Below, one piece after another: positions 32,160-40,720 of a stretch of 64,000 bases of DNA; positions within the stretch are counted from its first letter, which is position 1; each line of letters begins with the position of its first letter. A program made the position numbers and the translations under genes. Where the stretch lies: positions 1,425,001 through 1,489,000 of the forward strand of contig NC_009901.1 of assembly GCF_000018285.1 (NCBI RefSeq), in the 5' to 3' direction. The notes under the pieces are model-generated. The model did no database searches. It was not told the DNA's origin and worked only from the letters and a program-made list of their open reading frames with translations. This DNA comes from Shewanella pealeana ATCC 700345. Its GTDB lineage: Bacteria; Pseudomonadota; Gammaproteobacteria; Enterobacterales; Shewanellaceae.

Positions 32160-32236
32160 GCGGATGTAGCTCAGCTGGATAGAGTACCTGGCTACGAACC
32201 AGGCGGTCGGAGGTTCGAATCCTCCCATCCGCACCA
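32160..32236 (+). tRNA. tRNA-Arg(ACG) copy 4 (first of duplicated block)
   Basis: Identical over 77 nt to copy 1. Flanks TTTTATATG and CATATAAAA are complementary. It starts the block repeated at 32524. Confidence 0.96.
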
Positions 32237-32269
32237 TATAAAACGATTGATTTAAGTAGTACCAATTTT

Positions 32270-32346
32270 GCGCGTGTAGCTCAGCTGGATAGAGTACCTG
32301 GCTACGAACCAGGCGGTCGGAGGTTCGAATCCTCCCACGCGCACCA
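32270..32346 (+). tRNA. tRNA-Arg(ACG) copy 5, variant acceptor stem
   Basis: Same body and ACG anticodon, but the acceptor stem is GCGCGTG / CACGCGC in place of GCGGATG / CATCCGC. Both sides changed together, so pairing is kept. Confidence 0.95.
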
Positions 32347-32355
32347 TGTATTGAC

Positions 32356-32447
32356 GGAGAGGTGGCCGAGTGGCCGAAGGCGCTCCCCTGCTAAGGGAGT
32401 ATGGGCTTTAACTCCCATCGAGGGTTCGAATCCCTCCTTCTCCGCCA
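32356..32447 (+). tRNA. tRNA-Ser(GCT) copy 2
   Basis: Identical over 92 nt to the first tRNA-Ser of the cluster. It ends the first duplicated block and is followed by a terminator. Confidence 0.95.
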
Positions 32448-32460
32448 TCATTCGAACAAA

Positions 32461-32485
32461 AACCGCAACACTGTTGCGGTTTTTT
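32461..32485 (+). terminator. terminator inside the tRNA cluster
   Basis: Perfect 9-bp stem AACCGCAAC / GTTGCGGTT with loop ACT and a T run. It would separate the last three tRNAs unless read through or served by another promoter. Confidence 0.82.
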
Positions 32486-32523
32486 GTCCTCAGAATGATT
32501 GTGATGTTTTAAGTTTTATATGA

Positions 32524-32600
32524 GCGGATGTAGCTCAGCTGGATAGAGTACCTGGCTACGAACCAGGCGGTCGGAGGTTCGAATCCTCCCATCCGCACCA
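32524..32600 (+). tRNA. tRNA-Arg(ACG) copy 6 (first of second block)
   Basis: Identical over 77 nt to copy 1, again flanked by TTTTATATG and CATATAAAA. It is 364 bp after copy 4. Confidence 0.96.
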
Positions 32601-32635
32601 TATAAAACAGATTAGATTTAGATTGTACCGAGTTT

Positions 32636-32712
32636 GCGCGTGTAGCTCAGCTGGATAGAGTACCTGGCTACGAACCAGGCGGTCGGAGGTTCGAATCCTC
32701 CCACGCGCACCA
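32636..32712 (+). tRNA. tRNA-Arg(ACG) copy 7, variant acceptor stem
   Basis: Same sequence as the variant at 32270 (GCGCGTG / CACGCGC acceptor), 366 bp after it. Confidence 0.95.
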
Positions 32713-32721
32713 TGTTTTGCC

Positions 32722-32813
32722 GGAGAGGTGGCCGAGTGGCCGAAGGCGCTCCCCTGCTAAGGGAGTATGGGCTTTAACTCCCATCGAGGGTTCGAATCCC
32801 TCCTTCTCCGCCA
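32722..32813 (+). tRNA. tRNA-Ser(GCT) copy 3
   Basis: Identical over 92 nt to the other two tRNA-Ser(GCT) genes, 366 bp after the second. Last gene of the cluster. Confidence 0.95.
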
Positions 32814-32829
32814 TTCATACCATACAAAA

Positions 32830-32854
32830 AAACCGCACCTAGTGCGGTTTTTTT
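32830..32854 (+). terminator. tRNA cluster terminator
   Basis: Stem AAACCGCAC / GTGCGGTTT with loop CTA, followed by T residues. Confidence 0.85.
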
Positions 32855-33024
32855 GTATCTGTAATTTAATAAGCTCTTCAACTCTTCAACTCCTAGCCCC
32901 CGTATTAGCGTAATATTACAGCCTAGATTAGGCTTTAAATAAGACTATAAGCATCTGCTGAGCCGCACAGCATTAGTTATTTATTATCAAGTTTGCTCGT
33001 CACATCCGTAGCCTTGAAATAGAG

Positions 33025-33452
33025 AATACCAATCAGTATAAAGATTTGGTCGCTCAGCGAGAGTTTAGCGGTTCTGAGACAAGGTCATTAAATGCTCCTC
33101 GGTAACTGCTCCTGCGTTACTCTACCTCCTATATTCATATAGTCGTGCTTAAATGACATTCACCACATCAGACCTCCAAGGATGGAGGAAATGTCTTATG
33201 TATGTCGGGAACATACAAGACCATGTGGTTTGCAACGAGTGAAAGGCATAGTTGAACTCGGGTTAATCTCCCTCTTGCTTCATAAGAGTCACAGCATCAG
33301 AGCCGCTAAAACTCGCCATTCTGGAGCGTTTTTGGCTGCCTACTTCTGTGTTGAACAGCTTCAGAAGGGAGCAACCATTCTTTCAGCTATTCGCCTTGAA
33401 TTAGTTTGCTAAAACGCTCTGAGTAGATCAACTTCTTAGACTGATTGGTATT
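33025..33452. mobile_element. MITE-like element with AATACCAATCAGT terminal repeats
   Basis: The ends are perfect 13-bp inverted repeats, AATACCAATCAGT (33025-33037) and ACTGATTGGTATT (33440-33452). Similarity continues inward (GTATAAAGATTTGGTCGCTCAGCG against GTCTAAGAAGTTGATCTACTCAGAGCG read from the right end). The 428-bp body has no transposase; a 76-codon open frame (33182-33412) shows no recognisable domain. I infer a non-autonomous element. A solitary copy of the end sequence is found at 60317-60332. The gap on its left (32855-33024) holds nothing recognisable. Confidence 0.65.
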
Positions 33453-33871
33453 ACTCTCGTTGCTTGAAATTTGCGCAGAAAACTAACAGTGAAAATTGCA
33501 TAAAATTTCATTTAGGTTTATTTCTGCTCTATCTGTTCTTTTTTCTGAATTCATTTTCCCGTAAATACGCTGTTAAATTTGGGAAAGTTGCTGTTAAAGC
33601 TCGTATATTGTCGGATGTTCAATTTTATCGTTGATTTTATGTGGATTTATTAGTCGCTGGTAATTAATAATTGTTTTTATGGTATGACCAATTTACAACG
33701 GGTTCGCTACTTTGTTATAAATTAGTTATTGTTTAAGTCGGCGCTAGCCCTTAGATAGTAAACATGTACCTGAAATGAATGGAATAAATTGCATAATGTG
33801 TGAATGAATAGTGAATATTTATTTTTAAAGGTTCAATACTGTTCACAACTTCATACCAATGAGAGGAAGAG
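33453..33871. promoter_or_regulatory. oadGAB upstream region with candidate ARG box
   Basis: A+T-rich gap without a gene. At 33810-33827 AGTGAATATTTATTTTTA matches the ArgR box (W-N-TGAAT-WWWW-ATTCA-N-W) except for the CA, and TGTGAATGAATA lies directly before it. It ends about 45 bp before the oadG start. No clear -35/-10 pair stands out. Confidence 0.35.
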
Positions 33872-34117
33872 ATGGCTTCAATATCTGAGCAGTTATATGA
33901 CGCATTGGGGATCATGATACTAGGCATGTCACTAGTATTTGTTTTTCTAAGTATTCTTATTGTTGCGATGAAATTGGTTGCTCGACAGTTTGGACCTACG
34001 CCGCCATGCGCGAGTTCGTTAACAGAGAGTCAGCCGCAATCGAGTCAATCCGCAGTGAGCCCATTAATGGCGGCGGTTATTACTGCTGCAATTCATCAGC
34101 ACCGTAAAAAAGCATAA
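33872..34117 (+). CDS. oadG: oxaloacetate decarboxylase gamma subunit OadG
   Basis: 81 residues with one membrane helix (about 14-37, [20 protein letters not shown]), the typical OadG fold, and a hydrophilic C-terminal tail ending [10 protein letters not shown]; tails of this subunit often bind zinc through histidines. It joins the alpha and beta subunits of the Na+-pumping decarboxylase at the inner membrane. The family is short and poorly conserved, so the call rests on size, topology and its place 20 bp before oadA. ATG 33872 follows GAGAGGAAGAG. Confidence 0.92.
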   Translation: MASISEQLYDALGIMILGMSLVFVFLSILIVAMKLVARQFGPTPPCASSLTESQPQSSQSAVSPLMAAVITAAIHQHRKKA

Positions 34118-34137
34118 TAAAAGTAGGGAGTTTTTGT

Positions 34138-35949
34138 ATGAGCAAGCCATTGGCTTTAACTGATGTTGTCTTAAGAGATGCACACCAATCTATTCTCGCT
34201 ACTCGTTTGCGTACCGAAGATATGTTACCTATTGCGCCACTACTGGATAAGGTGGGCCTTTGGTCTATAGAGTCATGGGGCGGTGCCACTTTTGACTCTT
34301 GTATTCGTTATTTAGGTGAAGATCCTTGGGAGAGGATCCGTGAACTCAAGAAGGTTATGCCTAATACACCTCAACAGATGTTATTGCGCGGACAAAACCT
34401 CCTAGGTTACCGTCACTATGCAGATGACCTAGTACATCGTTTTGTTGAGCGAGCCCATACCAATGGTGTCGATGTATTCCGTGTCTTCGATGCGATGAAC
34501 GATGTGCGCAACCTAGAAACTGCGGTTAAAGCTGTTGTCGAAGTCGGCGGCCATGCTCAAGGCACACTATCTTATACTACTAGCCCAGTGCATAACTTGA
34601 CCACTTGGATCTATATGGCAAAGCGTATCGAAGATATGGGTTGCCATTCTCTGTGTATTAAAGACATGGCTGGGCTATTAAAGCCATTTGAAGCATTTGA
34701 GCTTATTAGCCAAATTAAGTCGCAAACCGATCTGGTTTTATCTCTGCACTGTCATGCCACTACAGGCCTAAGTACGGCAACCTATCAAAAAGCCATTGAA
34801 GCTGGCATCGATGTCCTCGATACGGCTATCTCTTCAATGAGTCAGACCTATGGACACAGTGCAACTGAAACCTTGGTTGCTATGGTTGAAGGCACTGATA
34901 GAGCAACGGGTTACGATATGGCGTTGCTTGAAGAGATCGCGGCTTACTTTAGAATCATACGTAAGAAGTATGCGGCTTTCGAAGGTGAGCTAAAGGGGAT
35001 CGACTCACGTATCCTGCGTGCTCAAGTGCCTGGTGGAATGCTGACTAATATGGAAAGCCAGCTCAAAGAGCAGGGCGCCGCTGACAAGTTAGATCTTGTA
35101 CTTGAGGAGATCCCTCGAGTACGAGAAGACTTAGGTTTCTTGCCTTTAGTCACGCCAACCTCACAAATCGTTGGTACTCAGTCTGTTATCAACGTACTAA
35201 CAGGTGAGCGTTATAAATCAATGACTAAAGAAACTGAAGGGGTATTAAAAGGTGAATACGGTGCAACACCTGCCCCTGTTAATGCCGAACTTCAGCAGCG
35301 TGTATTGGCTGGCAAAGAAGCGATTACCTGCCGCCCGGCAGACTTGCTTGAGTCTGAATTAGATAAATTGCGCATCGAGTTAAAAGAGAAAGCCGCTGCC
35401 GATGGCATAACGCTTGCTGAAGAGCTCGATGATGACGTTCTGACATACGCATTATTCCCACAGATCGGTCTTAAATTCCTTAGTAATCGTAATAACCCTG
35501 ATGTGTTTGAGCCAAAGCCTGAGGTGGCGGCTAAAGCACTGGAGGAAGCTAAGAAGGCTGAGATTGCAGCGGCCAATAAGCAAGGGCCAGAAACTTATAC
35601 TGTTACTGTTCAAGGCCAAAGCTTTGTGGTTGAAGTCGCAGAAGGGGGGGATATCAGTCAGATCACCCCAAGCGAGAATGTAGTGCCGTTTACTGCACCA
35701 GTTCAAGCTGCGCCAGTTGTGGATCTATCTGCAGTTAAGCATGAGCAGAATGCGCCGCTTTCGGGCAATATCTTTAAAGTACACGTCTCGCCTGGCGATA
35801 GCGTCAAAGAGGGGGATGTTGTGATCATTCTAGAAGCGATGAAGATGGAAACCGAAGTTCGTGCAGAGGCCGATGGGGTGATCTCAAAGGTTTGGGTTAA
35901 AGAAGGTGACGCTGTCGCAGTGGGTAGTCAATTGTTGGCATTAGCTTAG
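34138..35949 (+). CDS. oadA: oxaloacetate decarboxylase alpha subunit OadA
   Basis: 603 residues. The N-terminal carboxyltransferase (about 5-280) has [22 protein letters not shown] with the metal-binding aspartate, FDAMNDVRN, and [10 protein letters not shown] with metal-binding histidines. The conserved PYC/OADA region follows to about 470, then a linker rich in Ala and Pro, then the C-terminal biotinyl domain with the biotinylated lysine in EAMKMETEV. It transfers CO2 from oxaloacetate to biotin, making pyruvate. In Shewanella it links C4-dicarboxylate and pyruvate metabolism to Na+ export. It lies inside oadGAB. Confidence 0.96.
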   Translation: MSKPLALTDVVLRDAHQSILATRLRTEDMLPIAPLLDKVGLWSIESWGGATFDSCIRYLGEDPWERIRELKKVMPNTPQQMLLRGQNLLGYRHYADDLVHRFVERAHTNGVDVFRVFDAMNDVRNLETAVKAVVEVGGHAQGTLSYTTSPVHNLTTWIYMAKRIEDMGCHSLCIKDMAGLLKPFEAFELISQIKSQTDLVLSLHCHATTGLSTATYQKAIEAGIDVLDTAISSMSQTYGHSATETLVAMVEGTDRATGYDMALLEEIAAYFRIIRKKYAAFEGELKGIDSRILRAQVPGGMLTNMESQLKEQGAADKLDLVLEEIPRVREDLGFLPLVTPTSQIVGTQSVINVLTGERYKSMTKETEGVLKGEYGATPAPVNAELQQRVLAGKEAITCRPADLLESELDKLRIELKEKAAADGITLAEELDDDVLTYALFPQIGLKFLSNRNNPDVFEPKPEVAAKALEEAKKAEIAAANKQGPETYTVTVQGQSFVVEVAEGGDISQITPSENVVPFTAPVQAAPVVDLSAVKHEQNAPLSGNIFKVHVSPGDSVKEGDVVIILEAMKMETEVRAEADGVISKVWVKEGDAVAVGSQLLALA

Positions 35950-35957
35950 GGGTCATC

Positions 35958-37088
35958 ATGGAAGGATTAATCGCGTTTTGGTCTGAATCTGGCATTGCTA
36001 ACTTTACCTCGGGCCAATTGCTAATGATGGGCGTGGGTTGCCTGTTGTTATATTTAGCAATCGCAAAGAAGTTTGAACCATTATTGCTGTTACCCATAGG
36101 CTTTGGTGCCATATTAGCAAACATTCCCAATGGTGGATTTACCGAGGAAGGCGGCCTGCTGTATTTTGCCTACCACGTGGGTATTGAAACAGGAGTGTTT
36201 CCGCTGCTTATCTTTATGGGAGTGGGCGCGTTAACAGACTTTGGCGCGCTTATCGCTAATCCTAAGATGTTGCTACTTGGCGCAGCGGCCCAGTTTGGTA
36301 TTTTTGCCACCTTAATCGGCGCGATTGCACTTAACTGGGTACCGGGTTTTGAGTTCTCCATGACAGATGCGGCGGCGATTGCCATCATTGGTGGCGCGGA
36401 TGGACCAACGGCTATCTTCTTAGCATCTAAACTGGCACCGGATCTACTCGGGGCAATTGCGGTTGCAGCCTATTCATATATGGCTTTGGTACCACTGATC
36501 CAGCCGCCAATCATGCGTCTGCTGACGACCGAGTCTGAGCGTAAAATCAAGATGGAGCAGCTGCGAGAGGTAAGCAAGAAGGAGAAGATTATCTTCCCTC
36601 TGATGGTGCTTGGCTTAACTATCTTGTTCCTGCCAGCTGCGACGCCACTGGTTGGTATGTTCTGCCTAGGTAACTTGATGCGCGAATCGGGCGTAGTCGA
36701 TAGATTATCGAGTACCGCGCAGAATGAGTTGATCAATATAGTGACCATTTTCTTAGGCCTTGCTGTGGGCTCTAAATTATCTGCCGAGCAGTTTCTGCAG
36801 ATGGAGACCTTAGGGATCTTAGTACTGGGCGCTGTTGCTTTCTCGATTGGTACTGCGGCGGGTGTGTTAATGGCCAAACTGATGAGTAAGCTCTCTGGCG
36901 GTAAGATTAACCCTCTGCTAGGGGCGGCAGGTGTCTCTGCAGTTCCTATGGCGGCGCGAGTAGTGAACAAGGTCGGTCTCGAGGCTAATAATCAGAACTT
37001 CCTGTTGATGCATGCAATGGGGCCAAACGTGGCCGGAGTACTAGGTAGTGCTGTTGCTGCTGGTGTGTTGTTAGCTGTACTTGGTTAG
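35958..37088 (+). CDS. oadB: oxaloacetate decarboxylase beta subunit OadB (Na+ pump)
   Basis: 376 residues with about nine membrane helices. The core motif [21 protein letters not shown] holds the aspartate needed for Na+ coupling and carboxybiotin decarboxylation; the C-terminal region [19 protein letters not shown] and [18 protein letters not shown] are also OadB signatures. It drives Na+ out using decarboxylation of carboxybiotin on OadA. It starts eight bases after the oadA stop, preceded by GGGGTCATC. A terminator follows, closing the operon. Confidence 0.96.
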   Translation: MEGLIAFWSESGIANFTSGQLLMMGVGCLLLYLAIAKKFEPLLLLPIGFGAILANIPNGGFTEEGGLLYFAYHVGIETGVFPLLIFMGVGALTDFGALIANPKMLLLGAAAQFGIFATLIGAIALNWVPGFEFSMTDAAAIAIIGGADGPTAIFLASKLAPDLLGAIAVAAYSYMALVPLIQPPIMRLLTTESERKIKMEQLREVSKKEKIIFPLMVLGLTILFLPAATPLVGMFCLGNLMRESGVVDRLSSTAQNELINIVTIFLGLAVGSKLSAEQFLQMETLGILVLGAVAFSIGTAAGVLMAKLMSKLSGGKINPLLGAAGVSAVPMAARVVNKVGLEANNQNFLLMHAMGPNVAGVLGSAVAAGVLLAVLG

Positions 37089-37103
37089 TCGATGCCTTTT
37101 GAA

Positions 37104-37139
37104 AAATCCCGTATTCAGTATTTGATGCGGGATTTTTTA
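37104..37139 (+). terminator. oadGAB terminator
   Basis: Stem AAATCCCG / CGGGATTT with a 16-nt partly pairing loop, followed by TTTTTTAT. Confidence 0.75.
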
Positions 37140-37228
37140 TTAATTGAGCAATGATAAATTGTTGCTGTTAATTTAATCTGTTCTGGCATAGTCTAATTTA
37201 GTCACTTTATTAACCAGATTATGAGCTT

Positions 37229-38170
37229 ATGCGTCGCCTTCCGCCATTAAACCCTTTGAGAGCCTTCGAGTCTGCCGCTAGACATGAGCATTTCTCTCGT
37301 GCTGCAGATGAACTCTGCGTCACCCATAGCGCGATTAGTCATCAAGTGAAGACTTTAGAAGATGCCTTAGGGATTAGGTTGTTTGAGAAGCAAGGCCGTA
37401 ACGCAAAATTGACTCAGTCTGGAGCAAATCTATTACCAGCAATTCAAGAAGCATTCGATATCATAGGTCAAGCCTGTGAAAAGGCGATTGAGCCAGGACT
37501 CAGTGGTCGCTTGGTCATTTCCGCTCCCCCCGAACTCTCCTCTAAGTGGCTTATTAAACAGATTGGCGATTTTGCCATTCGTTATCCTTCAATCGACGTC
37601 AGTCTATTCGTGCACTCTAGTGACGAGACTAACATTAACCCACAGGCCGATCTTTCGATTATCTATGGTGCAGGAGATGCCGATTGGAATCGCTATTGGG
37701 TCACTCCGATTAAAAGAATGGAGTTTTTCCCTGTCTGCAGCCCCAAGCTGCTCGAATCGGAAAATAATCTGGGGGGCGCGGCTAAGAAAGAGGATTGTCG
37801 CTCTCTAGACTTGAGTGTGCAGCGCCTATTACACGACGATCAAGATGGTAAAACTTGGGCTACTTGGCTTGGAGCTCATGCGCCGCATATCTTAAATACA
37901 CCGCAAAACTTAAACTTTGCCCATGCTGGTCTGTCTCTAGAAGCGGCAATCGCTGGATATGGGGTTGCTATCGGTGATAATTTTACCGCCAGTACTGAGC
38001 TAGAGAGTGGTAAGTTGGTTAGGCCTTTTGAGCACAGTGTTCCTTCATTGGGTAACTATTATTTGGTTGCAGAGAAACGAAAAAAAGGCGATGTAAAACT
38101 CATGACTTTTATTGATTGGCTGCTGGCTCAAATCAATACTAAATTCAGCACCGTTAGCCTCCAGGATTAG
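37229..38170 (+). CDS. LysR-family regulator, GcvA-like
   Basis: 313 residues. The start MRRLPPLNPLRAFESAARHE and the helix-turn-helix SRAADELCVTHSAISHQVKTLE are those of the GcvA subgroup. The effector domain follows (LVISAPPELSSKWLIKQIGDF; ADLSIIYGAGDADW). It is encoded in the same direction as the agmatine operon, 231 bp upstream of it, with paired inverted repeats in the gap. It may control that operon (inference from position). No ligand is evident. Confidence 0.9.
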   Translation: MRRLPPLNPLRAFESAARHEHFSRAADELCVTHSAISHQVKTLEDALGIRLFEKQGRNAKLTQSGANLLPAIQEAFDIIGQACEKAIEPGLSGRLVISAPPELSSKWLIKQIGDFAIRYPSIDVSLFVHSSDETNINPQADLSIIYGAGDADWNRYWVTPIKRMEFFPVCSPKLLESENNLGGAAKKEDCRSLDLSVQRLLHDDQDGKTWATWLGAHAPHILNTPQNLNFAHAGLSLEAAIAGYGVAIGDNFTASTELESGKLVRPFEHSVPSLGNYYLVAEKRKKGDVKLMTFIDWLLAQINTKFSTVSLQD

Positions 38171-38236
38171 TCGTTTAGTCAGTTGAATGCTAACTCCTCC
38201 CATCAATAAATCCCGTTATTTCCAATCGCAAAATAC

Positions 38237-38319
38237 GGTTAGTTTTTCTCTGAACTTTTGCAGTAGAGAAGCTAGAACTTGTATTATTTGTGAGAAAAAC
38301 TAACCAATCTATACAAGTT
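38237..38319 (+). promoter_or_regulatory. interleaved inverted repeats ahead of the agmatine operon
   Basis: Repeat 1 is a perfect 14-bp inverted repeat, GGTTAGTTTTTCTC (38237-38250) and GAGAAAAACTAACC (38292-38305). Repeat 2 is AACTTGTA (38276-38283) and TACAAGTT (38312-38319). The arms interleave, so if transcribed the two hairpins would exclude each other unless they formed a pseudoknot. They could also be paired operator half-sites for the upstream LysR protein. A weak T-rich stretch (CTATTTTTATC) follows repeat 2. Confidence 0.55.
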
Positions 38320-38401
38320 TTCTCAGTAGACCCTCTATTTTTATCTCGTTAGGTTTGGATATATCAAATCAAAACAAATTAGAAGAAACGAGGTTAGGTC
38401 T

Positions 38402-39508
38402 ATGTCACGAACATTAAACTCCACTCCTAGAGAAGACGGCTTTCGAATGCCTGGGGAATTTGAACCTAAAAAAGGTTGTTGGTTAGGCTGGCCCGAGCGC
38501 AGCGATGTTTGGCGCAATGGGGCTAAACCTGCGCAGAAAGTTTGGGTTGAGATCTGTACTGCCATCGCATCGAGTGAGCTGGTGACGGTATGTGTGTCTC
38601 AGGCTCAGTATGAGAATGCACGCAACATGTTGCCTGAAACGGTTCGAGTCGTGGAGATGAGTACCAATGATGCTTGGTTTAGGGATTCAGCTTGCGCCTT
38701 TCTCGTTAATGATACGGGGGAGGTCAGAGGTACTGATTGGGAGTTTAACGCTTACGGTGGCTTAAATGGTGGGCTTTATTTTCCATGGGATAAAGATGAG
38801 AAAATCGCGCAGAAAATTCTTGAAATAGAAAACCTTGATCGTTACCGCTCAACGCTTATTGCTGAGATGGGGGGGATCCAATGTGATGGTCAAGGAACCT
38901 TATTGACCACAGAGCAATGCCTACTCAACGTAAACCGAAATGCACATCTTGGTAAGGCAGAGGTTGAGCAGCAGCTTCGAGACTATATGGGAGTTGAAAA
39001 GATTATTTGGTTACCTCGTGGTTGTAAGTTTGATGAGACAGATGGTCATATTGATGATCTTGCTTGTTGGGTCGCTCCTGGAGAACTCTTGTTGCAGTGG
39101 ACTGATGATAGCAGCGATCCACAATACGAAATCTATCAAGAAGCCTATGAGATCTTAAGTCGAAGCACTGATGCTCGGGGCCGAAAAATTATCATACATA
39201 AAATCCCCCAACCTAAGGCACTGGAGTGGACAGAGGAAGAGGCTTCTGGGCTGGATGTTGCACTGGGAACTCATAGCCGGGTAGCAGGTACTAAAATTTG
39301 CGCCTCTTATATCAATTACTACATAGGTAACTCAGTCATCATGGTCCCCGCTTATGACGACCCTATGGATGAGACCGCCCAAGCCATACTACGCAAGCTT
39401 TTTCCTAATCATAAAGTTATCGGCATTCAAAATGCCCGTGAAATTCTGCTGGGGGGAGGCAATGTCGCCTGTATTACTCAGCCACAGTACGCAGGTATTA
39501 CCGCATAG
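38402..39508 (+). CDS. aguA: agmatine deiminase AguA
   Basis: 368 residues, family length. MPGEFEPKKGCWLGWPERSDVW is the substrate-binding start of the porphyromonas-type peptidyl-arginine deiminase family; KFDETDGHIDDLACW carries the catalytic His and Asp; LGGGNVACITQPQ holds the nucleophilic Cys. It converts agmatine to N-carbamoylputrescine and ammonia. The second enzyme of the route is two genes downstream. ATG 38402 is preceded by GAGGTTAGGTCT. Na+-independent cytoplasmic enzyme; no signal peptide. Confidence 0.95.
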   Translation: MSRTLNSTPREDGFRMPGEFEPKKGCWLGWPERSDVWRNGAKPAQKVWVEICTAIASSELVTVCVSQAQYENARNMLPETVRVVEMSTNDAWFRDSACAFLVNDTGEVRGTDWEFNAYGGLNGGLYFPWDKDEKIAQKILEIENLDRYRSTLIAEMGGIQCDGQGTLLTTEQCLLNVNRNAHLGKAEVEQQLRDYMGVEKIIWLPRGCKFDETDGHIDDLACWVAPGELLLQWTDDSSDPQYEIYQEAYEILSRSTDARGRKIIIHKIPQPKALEWTEEEASGLDVALGTHSRVAGTKICASYINYYIGNSVIMVPAYDDPMDETAQAILRKLFPNHKVIGIQNAREILLGGGNVACITQPQYAGITA

Positions 39509-39552
39509 AGCATACAGCAGAGATCAGAAACTATCAGCACAGGGAAGATAAG

Positions 39553-40638
39553 ATGAATAACCAATCTAGCATGTTGTTAGCGACATTAGCGCTGTTCACC
39601 AGCTCGGTATCGGCGCAGAGTACTCTTAATATTTATAACTGGTCAGATTATATCAGCGAGGCGGCAATAGCCTCATTTGAAGCCAAAACAGGGATTAAAG
39701 TGAATTACGATGTTTATGATTCTCAGGAGCTTGCTGAAACCAAATTGCTACTGGGTAAAACTGGCTACGACCTAGTGGTGTCATCAGGTTCATTCTTACA
39801 GCGGCAGATTAAGGTAGGAGTATTTCAGCCTTTAGATAAGAGTCGTTTAAAGAACTATTATCACCTCGATCCTAAGGTCCTCAATATCGTTCAATCTTTT
39901 GATGAAGATAATCAGTATGCGGTTCCGTACATGTGGGGCACAACAGGTATTGGTTATAACATAGATAAGGCGGCTCAAATATTAGGAGAGCAGCCCTTAA
40001 ATACATGGGAACTCCTGTTTCAAGCCGAAACGGTTTCAAAGTTTAGTGAGTGTGGTGTCGCCATGGTTGATGCCCCAAGCGAAGTCGTCAGTGCCATGTT
40101 GAAGTATCTAGGCAAAAATCCTAACTCGCAGAATTTAGACGATCTAAAGTTGGTTGAGGAGCGGCTTCTTGCGATACGCCCCTATATTACCTATTTTCAC
40201 AGCTCTTCTTACGTTACCGACCTTGCAAGTGGCAATATCTGCTTAGCTATGGGCTGGAGTGGTGATGTATTTATGGCTGCGAATAGAGCCCTTGAGGCTA
40301 ACAATGGGGTAAATGTTGACTATGTGATCCCAAAAGAGGGCGCACAAGGTTGGGCGGACACGTTTAATATCACTAATGACTCTAAAAATGTTGATGCAGC
40401 TTATGCCTTTTTGGACCATATCTTAGAGCCTAAGGTCATCGCTGAGATCTCTAATTACGTCTGGTATGCCAATGCCAACGCTGACTCGCAGCAGTATGTC
40501 GATACCGCTATTACCTCTCATCCAGGTATTTATCCGGATGAAAACACCTTGAGTAACTTGTTTGCTGATGAGGGGCGTAGCTTGAAGTTTGAACGTGCGA
40601 TGAATCGTATGTGGACTCGTGTCAAGACGGGCCAATAA
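39553..40638 (+). CDS. periplasmic polyamine-binding protein (PotF/PotD-like)
   Basis: 361 residues. A signal peptide covers residues 1-21 (ends SVSAQS). The mature start TLNIYNWSDYISEAAIASFEAKTGIKV is the PotD/PotF signature, with later matches YDLVVSSGSFLQRQIK, YAVPYMWGTTGIGYN and LAMGWSGDVFMA. It would bind putrescine, spermidine or agmatine in the periplasm. It lies between the two agmatine enzymes, 44 bp after aguA, but no ABC permease or ATPase gene is nearby. It may serve a transporter encoded elsewhere or act as a sensor (inference). Confidence 0.92.
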   Translation: MNNQSSMLLATLALFTSSVSAQSTLNIYNWSDYISEAAIASFEAKTGIKVNYDVYDSQELAETKLLLGKTGYDLVVSSGSFLQRQIKVGVFQPLDKSRLKNYYHLDPKVLNIVQSFDEDNQYAVPYMWGTTGIGYNIDKAAQILGEQPLNTWELLFQAETVSKFSECGVAMVDAPSEVVSAMLKYLGKNPNSQNLDDLKLVEERLLAIRPYITYFHSSSYVTDLASGNICLAMGWSGDVFMAANRALEANNGVNVDYVIPKEGAQGWADTFNITNDSKNVDAAYAFLDHILEPKVIAEISNYVWYANANADSQQYVDTAITSHPGIYPDENTLSNLFADEGRSLKFERAMNRMWTRVKTGQ

Positions 40639-40720
40639 GCGCTCAAATTCACTGCGAGAGGGCTTCAGCATGAGTCTCTCTTAGCTCCCCCCTATTTTAG
40701 GCATTTAAAAGAGGCTTTGT

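Noticed and set aside
31716..32860. Considered the tRNA cluster as an integration site for a genomic island
   Set aside because: No integrase gene, no att-like direct repeat of a tRNA 3' end outside the cluster; neighbouring genes are core.
33182..33412. A 76-codon frame in the MITE-like element
   Set aside because: It has no recognisable domain or convincing ribosome site and lies wholly in a non-coding repeat; not listed as a gene.
36470..36970. A 166-codon minus-strand frame opposite oadB
   Set aside because: It is a shadow of the oadB coding sequence.
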